A DNA stretch of 64,000 bases, taken from Chrysoperla carnea (lineage: Eukaryota; Arthropoda; Insecta; Neuroptera; Chrysopidae). The notes below the pieces were generated by a model that did not search any database, had not been told where the DNA came from, and was given only the letters and a program-made list of their open reading frames with translations. The DNA is taken from assembly GCF_905475395.1 (NCBI RefSeq), contig NC_058340.1:64768181-64832180 (forward strand), written 5' to 3'. The translations under genes were made by a program, and so were the position numbers. Positions 1-12,119 of this stretch are shown here, one piece after another. The number at the start of each line of letters is the position of its first letter. Positions within the stretch are counted from its first letter, which is position 1.

Positions 1-35
1 ACCAAGTTACATACCATTTATCAATATGCATGGTA

Positions 36-215
36 AGATTATATGAGCTTGTAATGAAATGAGGTATAATTTTTGTACTAATACTGTACCAGCGGAGGCT
101 TCACGCAAACAATAATCAGTGTGTGATCCGTTGTTAACAATATTTCTACTTTAGTTGTTTCTGTTACAACCACAATATTCTATTATAGTTGTCTTGCCCA
201 GACAACTGTTTTCGT
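36..215 (+). repeat. Dispersed repeat family R4, copy 1
   Basis: Shares ordered blocks with 7793-7975: AATGAGGTA, TTTTTGT, GAGGCTT, GTGTGTGATC and the 20-mer AGTTGTTTCTGTTACAACCA. Same orientation, about 7.7 kb apart. No ends or target duplication are clear. Confidence 0.7.
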
Positions 216-3200
216 ATCCCCTTCACTCAAATTATTGTCTAAACGTGTAAAAATTTTTCGTTGAGTTTCGAAACTACGTGGTGAATAATTTTCAATTTTT
301 TTAGACTTATTTTAAACATTTAATTCCAGTAGATATCAGTTTTTCATAAAGATGGTGTTACTTCTACAAAGCAAAAAAGAAACTATAACTTTTCCGTATT
401 TTCCCACTCTGTACGTGTAAAATATGGCAATTTTAATCGCAAGTATCTCATAAAACATATGGTAATTTGTTTTTAAGTTTTGTAAATTTCTTAATATATG
501 GCAATCGCGGAGCAACTGCTTTAAGAAATTATATTTTTTTAATGTTTTAAAGTAAATAAAGTAAAGTGAATATTTCATTTCCTGTTCATAAAATGTGGAG
601 GAGGAAAAGTTTTAAAAGATGCACTCATGACTGAAATCTTCAAATTACATGCTGTCAGTGGATGTGATACATTATTGTGCTGTATTGAAAAAATGATAAG
701 ATACATCCAAATGTAAATTTTGATTCCAGGTAATGCACTCTCCCCTATTATATATCTTATACAGAGAGAACTGAACACAGAACTTAAAAGAACAAGAATT
801 AATGTTGTGTCTTGTTGTCAAGAATGCCCTTGCGGCTGTAACCGACGGACGGTACACAACGACGGTAATACCAAATGTAAAGGTGTATTAGTTTGTGTAA
901 TCGTATACATATATTGTGTTTATGTGTCTACGTGTATGTGTAAAAGTCTTTCGTATCACTCCTATTTAGCCCCCTAATTCTAAGCTATAAAATAAACAAT
1001 CATTCAAAAGAGTTCGTTCACTTTTGAATGTGGAAAGTTGAAGAAATCAAATTCATTCGAAAAATTGACTATGACTTGACAATCCAGATGGTCAAACCAA
1101 TTATAGTACAGTCTCGATAATCGGGTGTGTTCTGGATACTTGAAAAATATTGGAATGTATGTATTTTAGTAAGACTGTACAGACAGTAATAAACACATGT
1201 ATTGTGACGTTTCTGTGTTTTTAGAATCATAACAATGAATCATATTAGATGTATATACAAACAAACAATAGCATATTGAGTGATTGGAAGAGAGCGGTGT
1301 GAAAAGTGAGTGACTGGATTAACGAGGCTTATCTGTAACGTGATTCCTTCAAATGACAATTCTATCCTAACTCGTTCACTTGAAAGTTGATAATCCCGCA
1401 GATCAATTTATAAATGGAAAAAACTGGTTTTCTTCGAAAATAACGATTTAGATTAATTGTTTGAATCTATAGTAGTATAGATTCGATTCTTGACCCGTTT
1501 TTTACGCAAGATATCGTTAACTGTATAGCCCTTCTTCCTTTTTGTCACCCATTCTCCAGATACCTTGGAATTAATAGGCTTTGATATTCCCGCATATGCT
1601 TTTCAGCCTTCTTATAGTTTATTATTATTTTATCCAGAATTTTGAAGTTTAGTTAACATGGTATTATAAGTGTCGCTAAATTTTAGAAAAGTATTAGCTC
1701 AACCCAACACAATTCAACTTTTTATTCAGAAGTATCTTTACGAATTTTTCCCCAATGATTCATTCCCACGATTGAAGTCTGATGGAGCTACTCCACCGAT
1801 CAAAATTTCGAGTTAATTATGGGCAAGTTTTAAATACTTGAAGATGTAAAAGGTAGTCAGTTTTTCCATGGTTTCAGTTGAATTATGAATGGATATTGGT
1901 CTATGTAGTAATAATTCCATAATCAATATTTAACAAACTCTTTGTTGATCATGATTTTTATAGTAGCTATAATATTATAGCTAAGCGCTCGGTTGTCCAT
2001 TTAGTATACAACTTTGGTCTTAAAAGAAGTCAGACAACATTAAAAATTGTATTTTGTGCTAGAATTAATAATAATTTTTTTTTTTGATTCAAGTCCCCAA
2101 TAATTTTTAAATGTTGCATAATGAAGTTTTTTTTTTTTAAATAATATTTTTTATAATATTAGAAATGCATTATAGATTTTAAGATGACGGCTCGGATTTA
2201 TTGAAGATAGACTGAGAGACACCGCTTAATGATATTTTAAAAGGTTAGATGCGGGGAAAAAGAGAAAACAGCTGGATTTTTTTTATATATTTTTGTTGTG
2301 TATCTAATGATTTCTTAGAACTTGGATGACAATGAAATATGGAAGTAGAGTTTTTTAAATTATAAATAAAAAAACAGTCCTAAAACGTATTTAGAGAGGA
2401 TGATATCTCTGTCGTGTATAATAATAGAGTTTTTCAGCCTTGAGATGACTCGTGAGATGAAATTTATGGTTTTTAAGAAGATTTCTATTTGTGTGTGGTA
2501 CCGAAATGTTTTTTTTTGGTTGTTTTAGGAATTGATCAAAATTTTAAATTACGAAAAAGAAAAACTATAACATTTATAACCATATTTATATATTATCAAT
2601 TTAAAAAAAAATCTAAATGATATAATTCTGGTGGAAGCGCAGATAAGACTCAATTCTATTTTAAACAGATATGTTTAATGCATTGACTTGCGCTTCCACC
2701 ATTATTAAAACTAAAACTACTTAAGGATGTTTCGAAAAATCAGTTTTTCTTAGAATTATCTTTAGAGCGTGTTATATGCATTCTCATTAATGTTCTTTAT
2801 AAGCAGGTTAATTATTTAATGCCTCGTAAGGTGTTAAATTTGTAGATTTGAGCTGTTCAAGTTTGCGTTTTGTACATATAAAATCTATATATTGAAGTGT
2901 TTTTAAAAGTATGATTTATTATATAACAGGGATCATTTTGTTAAGATTAATTTGGAAAACTAATATTCTTTAATTAAAAGCATGAAAAATATTTTCTTAT
3001 AGAGAAAATTATAACAAACGGTACTCGTTTTTCCGTAAAATACATTTAAAGTGGTGAAATGAATGGCATTTTTCTGTTATTTTTATGTATAAGTGATTTT
3101 CTCTAAATCTTTAGGCATAAATATTTCAAAAACTATGGTATATATCGAAAAATTTTACTCTAAATTTTCATCTAATTTTCCTAAGTTCATATACTCATTT

Positions 3201-4486
3201 TTTTGAGCACGTCCTTAAGGTAGAATGTCCATGAAACCACTTTTTTACAAATAAAATTTTGAGTAGGTAATTACTAAGAATAACCGTTTCCTTGCTAAAT
3301 TCAAAGTTTATTGCTCGTCAATTAAAAAAGATATTAACTATCAAAGTTAATTGCAAAACTGGCACATTTTAAGTGATGTCTCTAAAGTTTTCTACGGATT
3401 TCTTCAAAAACAACTTAATGATATCTACCTTTATTTATGACGAAATTTTTGGCCCCAAGAAAACGCTTGTTGTCCATCTTGTTGAAAAGATAAACAAAAA
3501 ACAACTTATAGATAAATGTGCAGCTGTAATTTTCACATGTATACATACGATGTCTAAGTATTAAATACACACGTCTGATGTGACAAATAGTATACGTATT
3601 AATGAGCATATTTTTATGAAGTTGACTTTAAAGGGGGCATACATTAACAGATTATCGTTTAATACAGCTAACTTTCATCCTGATTTAAGAAGTTTCAAAG
3701 TAAAAAATCGCATTGGAATCGTTTAAGCTGTTTGAAAAGAAAGAAAATCGTGGAAAAGTGGGTATTTGATGAAACCCCTGTATCATTCCCTTTTTCCAAA
3801 TACTTTTTAAAGCAATTTTCAAGATGTTCCAGAAGTTTGAATTTTAGTCTGACTTTAAAGAATAATTAGGTTGCTTTTATATTCCACTTAAAAGATAATC
3901 AATTTTTTGTTACGGTAATCAAAAATAGTTTAACAACATTTCGATTTAATAAAAGTCTCAAAGGGCGGAAAGAATTCCAAACAAAAGCTTACATACTTCA
4001 TATAACTTAAAGGGATTATGGATATTTCATGAAGACAATGTTTGTTTAAAAAAAGTAACCTTCTTTTAAAATTGTGGCAGGTTTTTGTACTTCAAACTAT
4101 GACATGACCTTGAGATTTAAAAAGGTAGCTTCTTTGTTATTATAGCTATGAGAAAATATTTTATTCCACAGGTCTATTTTTTTTTAAAACTATTCTCAGA
4201 GTTTTAGTTCAAAACAAGTGTTTGATTCTTAATTTTAAGGAAAATACTCGTATTTTAAATAAGTACTAGGACAATCATTTTTTTTTTGTCAAATCAGAAT
4301 CAACACCTTTTGGGATTTCTCTAGGTTTTTTTCACCAATTTTACTCTTAATTAATAATTTTTTAATTCAAATTATTGCCTCATTTTGACGTGAAAGAAAG
4401 ACAAATAAACAAACAAGAAAATAAAAAATTAAACAATCTTTCAAATTTACAATATCAGTATAGATTTTATCATAGTAAAAGCATAA
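216..4486. other. Intergenic, no gene seen
   Basis: AT-rich sequence with many homopolymer A/T runs. Apart from the 73-bp inverted-repeat element at 2629-2701 I see no coding exon, RNA gene or clear repeat. Open frames here are short and have no recognisable motif. Confidence 0.6.
2629..2701 (-). mobile_element. 75-bp inverted-repeat element, family IR75, copy 1
   Basis: Perfect 13-bp terminal inverted repeats: TGGTGGAAGCGCA at 2629-2641 and its complement at 2689-2701. Its reverse complement aligns along its length with 29072-29146 (shared interior blocks AAGT, TTAA, CATAT, TGTTT). No target duplication is clear. Confidence 0.7.
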
Positions 4487-4981
4487 TAGTCTGCGAGACA
4501 GAACCCTTTTTGTTAAATGATTAATACATACTAGTGAGTGGCTTCCTTTTGACGAACCTACCAAACTTTTCTCTCTTCGCCTTTTTTCGAAAGGGTTGCG
4601 TTTTCAAATAAGCATGATAACGTCATTTTTAAGCTATCGGTCTGAAAAAAACGTAGCAGGGAATTTTTTCGGACAATATAACATCAGCAAAAATGAATTA
4701 TGTATGTATTGAAAAACAAAAATACTTCAGTAGGGCATATTCGAGGTGGTAGACAAGCTAATAATAAATTATTAATGTTATCAAGTGTCCGAAAAATGTC
4801 CTGCTGTGTTTTTTCAAACCGATAGCTTAAATATGACGTTATCATGCTCATTTGAAAACGCGCAGCCCTTTTGATGAGTCGTAGAGAGAAAGTTTGGCAG
4901 ACTCGTCAAAAGAAAGCCACTCACAAAGTTTCAAGTATGTATTAATCAAAATTAACAAAAAGGGTGCTGTCCCACAGACTA
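4487..4981 (+). mobile_element. Long-TIR MITE, family TA1, copy 1
   Basis: 495-bp foldback whose arms reach most of the way to the centre. It starts TAGTCTGCGAGACAG and ends with the near-complement CTGTCCCACAGACTA, so each end carries a TA. Inner landmarks AAGCTATCGGTCTGAAAAAA and ACGTCATTTTTAAG recur inverted near 4810-4850. TA ends suggest a Tc1/mariner-type origin. No transposase. Confidence 0.75.
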
Positions 4982-5027
4982 TAAAGTAAATTGCACTAAA
5001 ATAAAAATAAATTCCTTGTAAACTTAC

Positions 5028-5294
5028 CTTGTAATTTTTTCTCCGTTTCCCAAAATTTTTGCAATTCTGTAAAATATTTATCAAGAATAAATACTTTAGA
5101 TAGGCCCAACGTGGCCATTGCGTGTTTTTCACAACAATTTGATAATAGTCTTTTGTATTCTGTACGTGTTCACTAAAATTATTTAAAAAAACTTTTTTCA
5201 ATAATTTTTGATTATATATTTGAACTGTTGTTATTGCTATTGCTGTTGTATGAATTGCTGCCCCTGAGGGCGATATTAAATCACCCGCCAGCAT
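5028..5294 (-). CDS. Orphan open frame with a good splice donor, function unknown
   Basis: From ATG at 5294 the minus strand encodes MLAGDLISPSGAAIHTTAIA and continues through FLNNFSEHVQNTKDYY and PRWAYLKYLFLINILQ to RRKNYK, ending at AAG|GTAAGT. The frame stays open upstream to 5342 without another ATG. Base composition is less AT-rich than the surroundings, especially 5250-5320. I recognise no family, and no matching downstream exon is evident next to it. It may be an exon of an unlisted gene, a transposon relic, or chance. Confidence 0.2.
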
Positions 5295-5342
5295 GCCAAT
5301 GTCCGGTACAACCACATACCATTGAATTATTATAATTGTCAC

Positions 5343-5954
5343 AATTAATTATCATAATATTTATCTTCGTTTATTAATTAACCAATTAATTTATTATCTT
5401 AAGCACACACACACATACACAAATATAATTTTTTATTTCACTTTATTAACTTTATGTTAATAATTTAATTAACTCGCCACTTTATTCAAAACAATAATTC
5501 ACGGTTCAAGTTTGTTTGTTTGGGAATCGAAACACTTGTGCTGAAATAATGAGAAAAAATTTTATAAATTTTTGTGTGTTAAGATACCGTTTGTTTTTTG
5601 CGTAATATTTTTTTTAAAATTTACATAAACAGAAGTTATTCGGCTTAGATGTTTACAAATTTTTACTGTGGTGTTAGATTTATGAATACTGTCTCATTCA
5701 ATAAGATAGGAATGGGTTCAAGGTAGTTAGTTCACTCGTTATAGTCAAGTCAATGTAACGACAACAGTGTACAATACTGAGGACATTGTATCTATACAAA
5801 CAGGGTGGCCTTTTTAATATATTATGGCTAAAAGCTCGTTTTGAAGTTAGCCTTAAAAAATTACTTATACAATAGTTGAAAAGTTTGATGGGAGATATCA
5901 TGTTCTGACATCAGAAGGACCTAGTTCATCAGTTTGCTTTTATAATAAATTTAG
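5343..5954. other. Intergenic with a degraded TIR-type repeat at about 5795-5960
   Basis: The segment with ACAGGGTGGCC, GCTAAAAGCTCG and ATGTTCTGACATCAGA is related, in reverse complement, to 47488-47620 in Syt4 intron 3. A short CACACACA run lies at 5405-5420. No gene seen. Confidence 0.5.
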
Positions 5955-6330
5955 ATTCTAATGGGGTAATTTTGATCCAAAAAGTATAAAAATCAGGTTA
6001 ATTTAATAATTGGATGCAGAGTTTCTGAGATATCACAATATTTGGATCGATTTTAGTCCGTATCTCAAAAAATATTCGAACAGTCATCAAATGCACCCGA
6101 TTTTTGTACTTTTTGGGTCAAAATTACCTTATATACTGAGTTTTATCGAAATTGGAGTTAAAAATAATTTCTGGTTTTTTCGCAATTTTTTTAAGGAGTA
6201 CGTACCCCTTTGAAAAAATCGAGAAAAACGCAAAAAAAATTTTGTTTTAGAATTTAATGAAACTCGGTGGATGGGGTAATTTTGATTCAAAAAGTATAAA
6301 AATCAGGTTATTTTAATGATTGGACCTAAA
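5955..6330. repeat. Foldback repeat cluster, family R5
   Basis: The motif AAAAAGTATAAAAATCAGGT occurs at about 5978 and 6291 in direct orientation, and once inverted (CGATTTTTGTACTTTTT) at about 6099. The block TTTTTCGCAATTTTTTTAAG plus GGAGTACGTACC is shared, inverted, with 42480-42540. Confidence 0.6.
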
Positions 6331-6444
6331 GAAAGTTACAATTATCACAGTCAGCGATTATCATGGGCAATCTTTTCAAAAAATTAAAATCCATAAAATT
6401 ATGACAAAAGGGAGGATAAATGAGGGTTTTAACGTGTTAGTCTT

Positions 6445-6510
6445 TATTTTTAAAGGAGAAATTGCCCAGCAAAGCGGGCGAGTACTTGCTAGTAATAAAA
6501 AATACATTTT
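6445..6510 (-). repeat. Fragment of 3'-tail repeat family R6
   Basis: The minus strand reads TACTCGCCCGCTTTGCTGGG then CAATTTCTCC, matching 59755-59800 and the more diverged 9350-9425. Confidence 0.55.
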
Positions 6511-7792
6511 TATTATATGCAGTGTTAAAGTCAAACCCAACAAAATTCAATCCAAGTGTTTCAATTTTCAATTATCTATTATATACAAATTAAAAATATA
6601 TTTAAAACTAGTCAAATGTTTTATTTTTTTGTTGTTGTGTAGAACAAGACACACCTATTATAATACCTAGACATAGCAGCCTAAGATTTATATTCAAAAA
6701 TATTTTAAAGAATGTTTTTTATAATATTTTTGAACAAGATTTTCCAAAAAGAAAGAATTGAATTAAATATACAGTGAAACTTCTGAATACCATATAAAGA
6801 AATTAGTCAAGGTCATTACTGAAAGATTTCGGTCCAGAACTGTATCCATTCGACGAAAAAACAACGACTCTGGCTTATATTCTACGGAACTTTTTCGAAC
6901 TTGAAATAAATAAAATGAATTGGCAACACTGTGGTCCTTTGAACAATTATACCGATTAGATTAACGGATCATTATTTTATAATCGACTCTACAATGATTT
7001 CCACGCAGTTAATTTAATTCCCAGTGTTAGGAATTATCCACCCAATTACGACTTCCTTTCAAAACGCAGCACGTTGCGAAATATACAACCAAACTAATTT
7101 ATTAATTAAAGAAAAAAGATTTTAATGAATGATATAAAATATATAAATTTGAATAAAATCAATCTATTTAGACCGATGTCTAGGTCAAAAAAAGAGTCAT
7201 AACTCCGATGTAGAGTGGCACACATGTCAATTGTTGGGAGTTGCCTGAAATAACAAAGCCTAAGTCGATAATTTTTACTTCGATAACGATGTAAACCAGA
7301 AGGGACAATTGTCCCTTCCAAAAAGTTAGGCAGAAAATCATTTTACTTTCTTAAGCCGTAATTCGTAATATAGCCAGGATACAAAAGTTTTAAAAGGTCG
7401 GGAAAATAATTTTGTATTTAGTAAAAGAAGATAAATAATTTATAATAGTAAATAATAAATAATAGTTTTTCAAAATCGTATGTGAAACTCATCAAAACTT
7501 TTGGATTCAATTGCAAAACCAATCAAATATGTGTCTTTGGGTTATCTAGGGTCTAAAAATATGAAAATCAAGCTCATTTGGCTATTAAATGAATAGTTTT
7601 AGATGCATATATTCAGAATTGTCAAAAAATAAAAGCATTTCGTGCAGGATTTTTGCCATATTTCACCATAATCATTCGCCTCAATTATTAAAATGTACCC
7701 ACTTTTTTTTTAAAATTTGATACGTTGAAATTATTATATAGATTAAGTTTAATCTTTTGAAAAAATACGTTTTAGATTATATGCTCCATAAG

Positions 7793-7975
7793 AGTATATG
7801 AGGTTGTATTGAAATGAGGTAAAATTTTTGTCAAATACTGTATCATCAGAGGCTTTGCACACACAATACTCGGTGTGTGATCAGTTGTTTACAATAATCT
7901 ACTATAGTTGTTTCTGTTACAACCACAAGACGCTTCTATACTTTTCTTGGCCACGTAATTATTTTGATGACCTTT
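7793..7975 (+). repeat. Dispersed repeat family R4, copy 2
   Basis: Second copy of the family at 36-215; the best block is TAGTTGTTTCTGTTACAACC, with flanking similarity falling off on both sides. Confidence 0.7.
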
Positions 7976-9349
7976 TGTTGATCAGGCGAGTCGAGTAGTT
8001 ATCTTACAATCGATATGTGGAGTTCGATATTACGATCCAGTTTTTAGACCAGATCCCGGTCTAACACATATGTATATTAGATAAAAAAAATAATATCAAA
8101 ATATTAATTTAGAAGTTTTTTTTTTATATTATTAAGTGATACATAACGCAGTTACACACCAAAAAATAACTGTTTTTTTTTACTTGTCTTTAGAGGTGTA
8201 CACGTTGTATCAGTAGAAGAAGTGCTGATGAAATGAGTCAAGAGAGTACTTATTATTATTTCAAATGGTGATATTTCTCTCCAAAACTATTCAAACACAA
8301 CTGCTTGCTCTGATCAATGGTGTGTTTTATTTTTTTAATTGCTAAGAGTTAATTAACCTTATCAGATAGATATAATATTATATGTAGGTATATGTTACGG
8401 TCAAAATGATAAATCCAGTTATAATTTGTCATTTGAGTAATAGTTTCGGATGTTTTGTTATAGGACCTCTCACTGATCGCTATCGAAATAAGTTGTTGTG
8501 TATTATTCATGGCTATTGTTCACAATAAAAATGAGGCTAGAATGTCGTTTTTCTCATTTCCTTTTGAATTTTATCAAATCGAAAAGCCAAATACGAAAAA
8601 ATACAATTATTTAAATATATTTCAAATTTCGACGACAAATTTTGATCTAAAGTTTCGACAACTTTTTCTGTTTTTTTCTCGAAAATTCGATTTTTCTTTG
8701 TCTCAAATTTAGTATGTGTCGTTTCGAGTCACTAAAGATGGAATAATCAGAATGAATAAAAAAAATTCATTTTGGCACAGTATTCTAATAAAATTTCCTA
8801 TAGTAAATAGGTTTTAAGTATAACTATTTCACTCACATCAATTGTTAGAATTACTCCAAAGAAACATATATATATCCTATTCCAATAATTCTCAATGAAG
8901 TTAACTTCGATCAAGATTTAACGAATGGCTTTTTTTTGCTAGACAATTTCTAAGACAAAAGATTCAAAACTGAATAAGTAACAAGTTTTTTAGATATTTA
9001 AGAGCGAACCAGACTCTTAACCAAAGTTAGTTATAAATTATATTTCTGTCAATATTTTCAAAACTTTGATTATTTAGAGTCTTTATTGATTGGATTAAAT
9101 ACTTAATTTATAATATTAACCATAACATATACATATTCATTTTATTAGGGCCATTCAAAACGTTTATAATGTATATAAAAGTATTAAGTTTTATTATTGA
9201 AATTATAAAAATTGTTTTATTTGAATATGCGAGATACCACCAGCCAAGTGGGAAATTTGAACTTTATGTAAAGATAAGAGAAATAGTTTGTGTGTTTTTT
9301 ATGAATTAAACCAGCCAATTGGATATTTAAATATTAATTTTATTAATAA

Positions 9350-9425
9350 CGAGCAGTTACCCACTAGCTTTGCCGGGCTATTCAATTGCAACTCAATTGT
9401 TATATTGAGCGCCTCAAGCTTTTAC
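9350..9425 (+). repeat. Fragment of 3'-tail repeat family R6
   Basis: GAGCAGTTACCCACTAGCTT TGCCGGGC resembles the start of the 59750-60028 copy (GCAGTTACTCATCCGCTTTG CTGGGC), diverged. Confidence 0.5.
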
Positions 9426-9838
9426 AAATAGTGATGAAATATGAGTGGCTCCTACAAAATTGTTTTCTACTTTTTAGTACAATAAAAGTTTGTCCTTAAA
9501 AAGTATTTTTAATTGAAATTTTTTTTAAATCAAAAAGCCCATTTTGCGTCATGAACTTTAACGACTCTTTGTAATGAGTAAAAGTACTGAAAGCCTCTTA
9601 TTTACCGAATGTTAAGTCACAAGCGTTTTAATTATTTATTAACGTTGTAGCAACGAATTTTTCTTTTACTTTGTGTAATTGGATAGCAACATAAATTTGG
9701 GTTCATGTTTTAGAAAAAGTCTAAAATCAAAGTTGTAAACATCTAGAATAACTTCCATTGCAAGGTGGATCAATTTTTATTAAGTAATTTCAGGGTATGG
9801 TTAAATTTTTCGATTTTGTACATAGCATATACCTTTGC

Positions 9839-10386
9839 AGTCTACAAGCCCATGCTAAAATTTTTCAGGTAAAATGACCCACCAGAAATCAATCATATTG
9901 AAAAAATGCTCTTTTATGTAAAAGTAAGTTTACCCATGCACCATGGCATCAGTTTTAGCATGGGCATTTAGCGGTACAGGTGAAAATATGAATGTCACCC
10001 TTTGGTGTCTCAACCCTGCATCACTAAATATGTACGGCGTTGCTGGATACTAACTCTGCATGAGTATTCGGAACAAAATACATAAATAAATCTGATAACT
10101 TCCGTACCGGAAGTAAAAACAAATTATCTCGTCAATTGCCGAAGCCCTACGTGATTTATTACTGTATGGCATTTATGTAATTTGCTTCGAATACTTATGC
10201 AGAGTTTGTATTCAGCAACGCCGTACTTATTTGCTGATGCAGGGGTGAGACACCAAGACAAGACTGTACCGTACAAAGTTGGCACCATGGTGCTTAAACT
10301 TGCTTTTAAATATAGGAGCATCTTTTTCAACATTTGATCCCTAATGGGTCATTTTACTCGAAAATTTTGGCATGGGCTTGTAGTCT
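9839..10386. mobile_element. 548-bp foldback element with about 235-bp arms
   Basis: The left arm starts AGTCTACAAGCCCATG and the right arm ends CATGGGCTTGTAGTCT. The similarity runs almost to the centre: TACGGCGTTGCTG at 10033 pairs with CAGCAACGCCGTA at 10214, and TGCACCATGGCA at 9937 with TGGCACCATGGTGC at 10280. Near the centre is a short palindrome ACTTCCGTACCGGAAGT (10098-10114). No coding capacity. Confidence 0.8.
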
Positions 10387-11244
10387 TCCAGTCAAAATTC
10401 AAATGTATACTTGAGAATTTTTTTAATTTAGTTTATTATATTTTGCAAATTGGGTGAATTCATTTATAAAAAAAAAAAAAATATTTTGATTTTAACGTTC
10501 AAAATTTGAAATTTTGATTCAGTTATTTGAAATGTAATAAATTTGATTAATCTAGGTCAAACAATTCTAAAGTTATGACATAAGTACTCTTAAAACAAAA
10601 CAAACTCATAAATCGCACTAAATTAATAAAATTTAATGAGATATTAAATCGATAATTTCTTCAAATTGAATTACGAAATTTTAACGAGTATTAACATGAA
10701 TCACTAAAATTTGAAGTCATAAATTTAAGTTCACATATTCTATACCAATTTAGTGTGATGTTTGAGATGTGGATATTGTAGAAAATTGGTATGAGACCTG
10801 GTAGCATTCTTTCTTTATTGATAAGGAGGAAACGTGTCTTTCCCCTAGACAGCGGTTGCGTTAACTACTATGGGATGCGAGCTAGTAAAGATTTCGAATT
10901 TCTATTTGGCAAATCAAAATTACATTCTTTTATTATAAAAGTTAACCATAATAAAATTTCAGCCACAATAAAATGATTTGAAAGCTATTTTCTTTTGGTT
11001 TAGGCTATTTTCTTTTCTAGGAAATTTTAGAGAAAACTTCGAAAACTTGTTCAATTCGCGGGAATTGAATTTCCCGCCTGGTTTGTTGACACGCGTACCA
11101 ACATCAAAAGTGGAAAATGTATGAACATTAAGTCATATACCTCATTATTATAAGGCTACTGATTATAATTAAATAAAATATTTGATTTCAGAAAAATGCA
11201 TTCTATTGAATAAAACAAACTAATTCCACCATTTAAGAAATTTC

Positions 11245-11311
11245 AAGGGTGGTGGAAGGGCGGCAGTTTTGGCAACTGCCTAGGGGCGGAAATATTCTAA
11301 ATCCGGGCCTG
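11245..11311. mobile_element. hAT-type terminal remnant
   Basis: GGGCGGCAGTTTTGGCAACT GCC ... AAATCCGGGCCTG resembles the right ends of the elements at 58903-59507 and 58144-58391. The matching left end and target duplication were not found, so it is a fragment. Confidence 0.5.
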
Positions 11312-12119
11312 ATTAGAATAATGTCTCGTGTGAAGTTAGTAACGGCAAAAACTGTCTGGCATTTATAATTTAAATTGCTTAAAGGACTTAAAAAAGATTT
11401 ATAAACAATAGTATTCAGATCATTTGAAAATTAACGCTTTTCGCAGTTTTTTTTGAGAATGCTTACTCGGTAACGCAACTTGTAATATATATTTTCCTAA
11501 AGAAAAAAAATTTCCAAAATCCAGTCAACTCAAATATTACAAAAACTAAACCTTTTACCTTTTAACGCCTTGTCGTTTCCAGCATAAAAATATAACGATT
11601 TAGTATAAGTAATATTTTTATGGTGGGAGCGTAAAGCAGTAAAAAGTATATCATATTCATTATTATCTGTATAGGAAATATTCATACTATTGTGATCGTT
11701 ATCATCAAATCTGCCAACTTTTTGATCGTCTTAACTTTATGATTTCAAGAACGTATTCTATTTTAAAAATATCTTCGCATTACTTTAAATAACATTAAAG
11801 ATATCTAAGAAATTTTCAGGGGTGAGTTTGAACTTTATGGGACAAAAACAATTCGCTCAAAAAATCAAAAATTTCGCGAAATTTTCTTTGTATATTTCTA
11901 TGATTTCTATGTTAAGATTGCCTAATTTCTGTTTAAAGTAACACACGATCAAAGCAGGTCTCCCTCTCTTGTTTATTAGACCATAAAAACTTCAAATTTT
12001 CTCAAAATGTCTGTTGAATAATTTTTTTTTGGACGCCACAAAAATTTAAGAAAAAATCGTAAAAACAAATGAATTTATCAAAAATTGAATTTAAGGATTG
12101 AAGTTTTTTAACAAAAGCC

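Larger units (their letters stand above)
6330..9838. other. Intergenic, no gene seen
   Basis: Apart from repeat pieces at 6445-6510, 7793-7975 and 9350-9425, I see only AT-rich sequence. Short open frames such as 8509-8712 are low-complexity and show no conserved motif. Confidence 0.6.

Noticed and set aside
720-977. An 85-codon frame with several cysteines as a small secreted peptide gene
   Set aside because: No convincing signal peptide, no splice support and no recognisable cysteine pattern; probably chance.
4367-4564. Minus-strand frame with a hydrophobic segment
   Set aside because: It lies across the left arm of the TA1 MITE; the frame is a by-product of the repeat.
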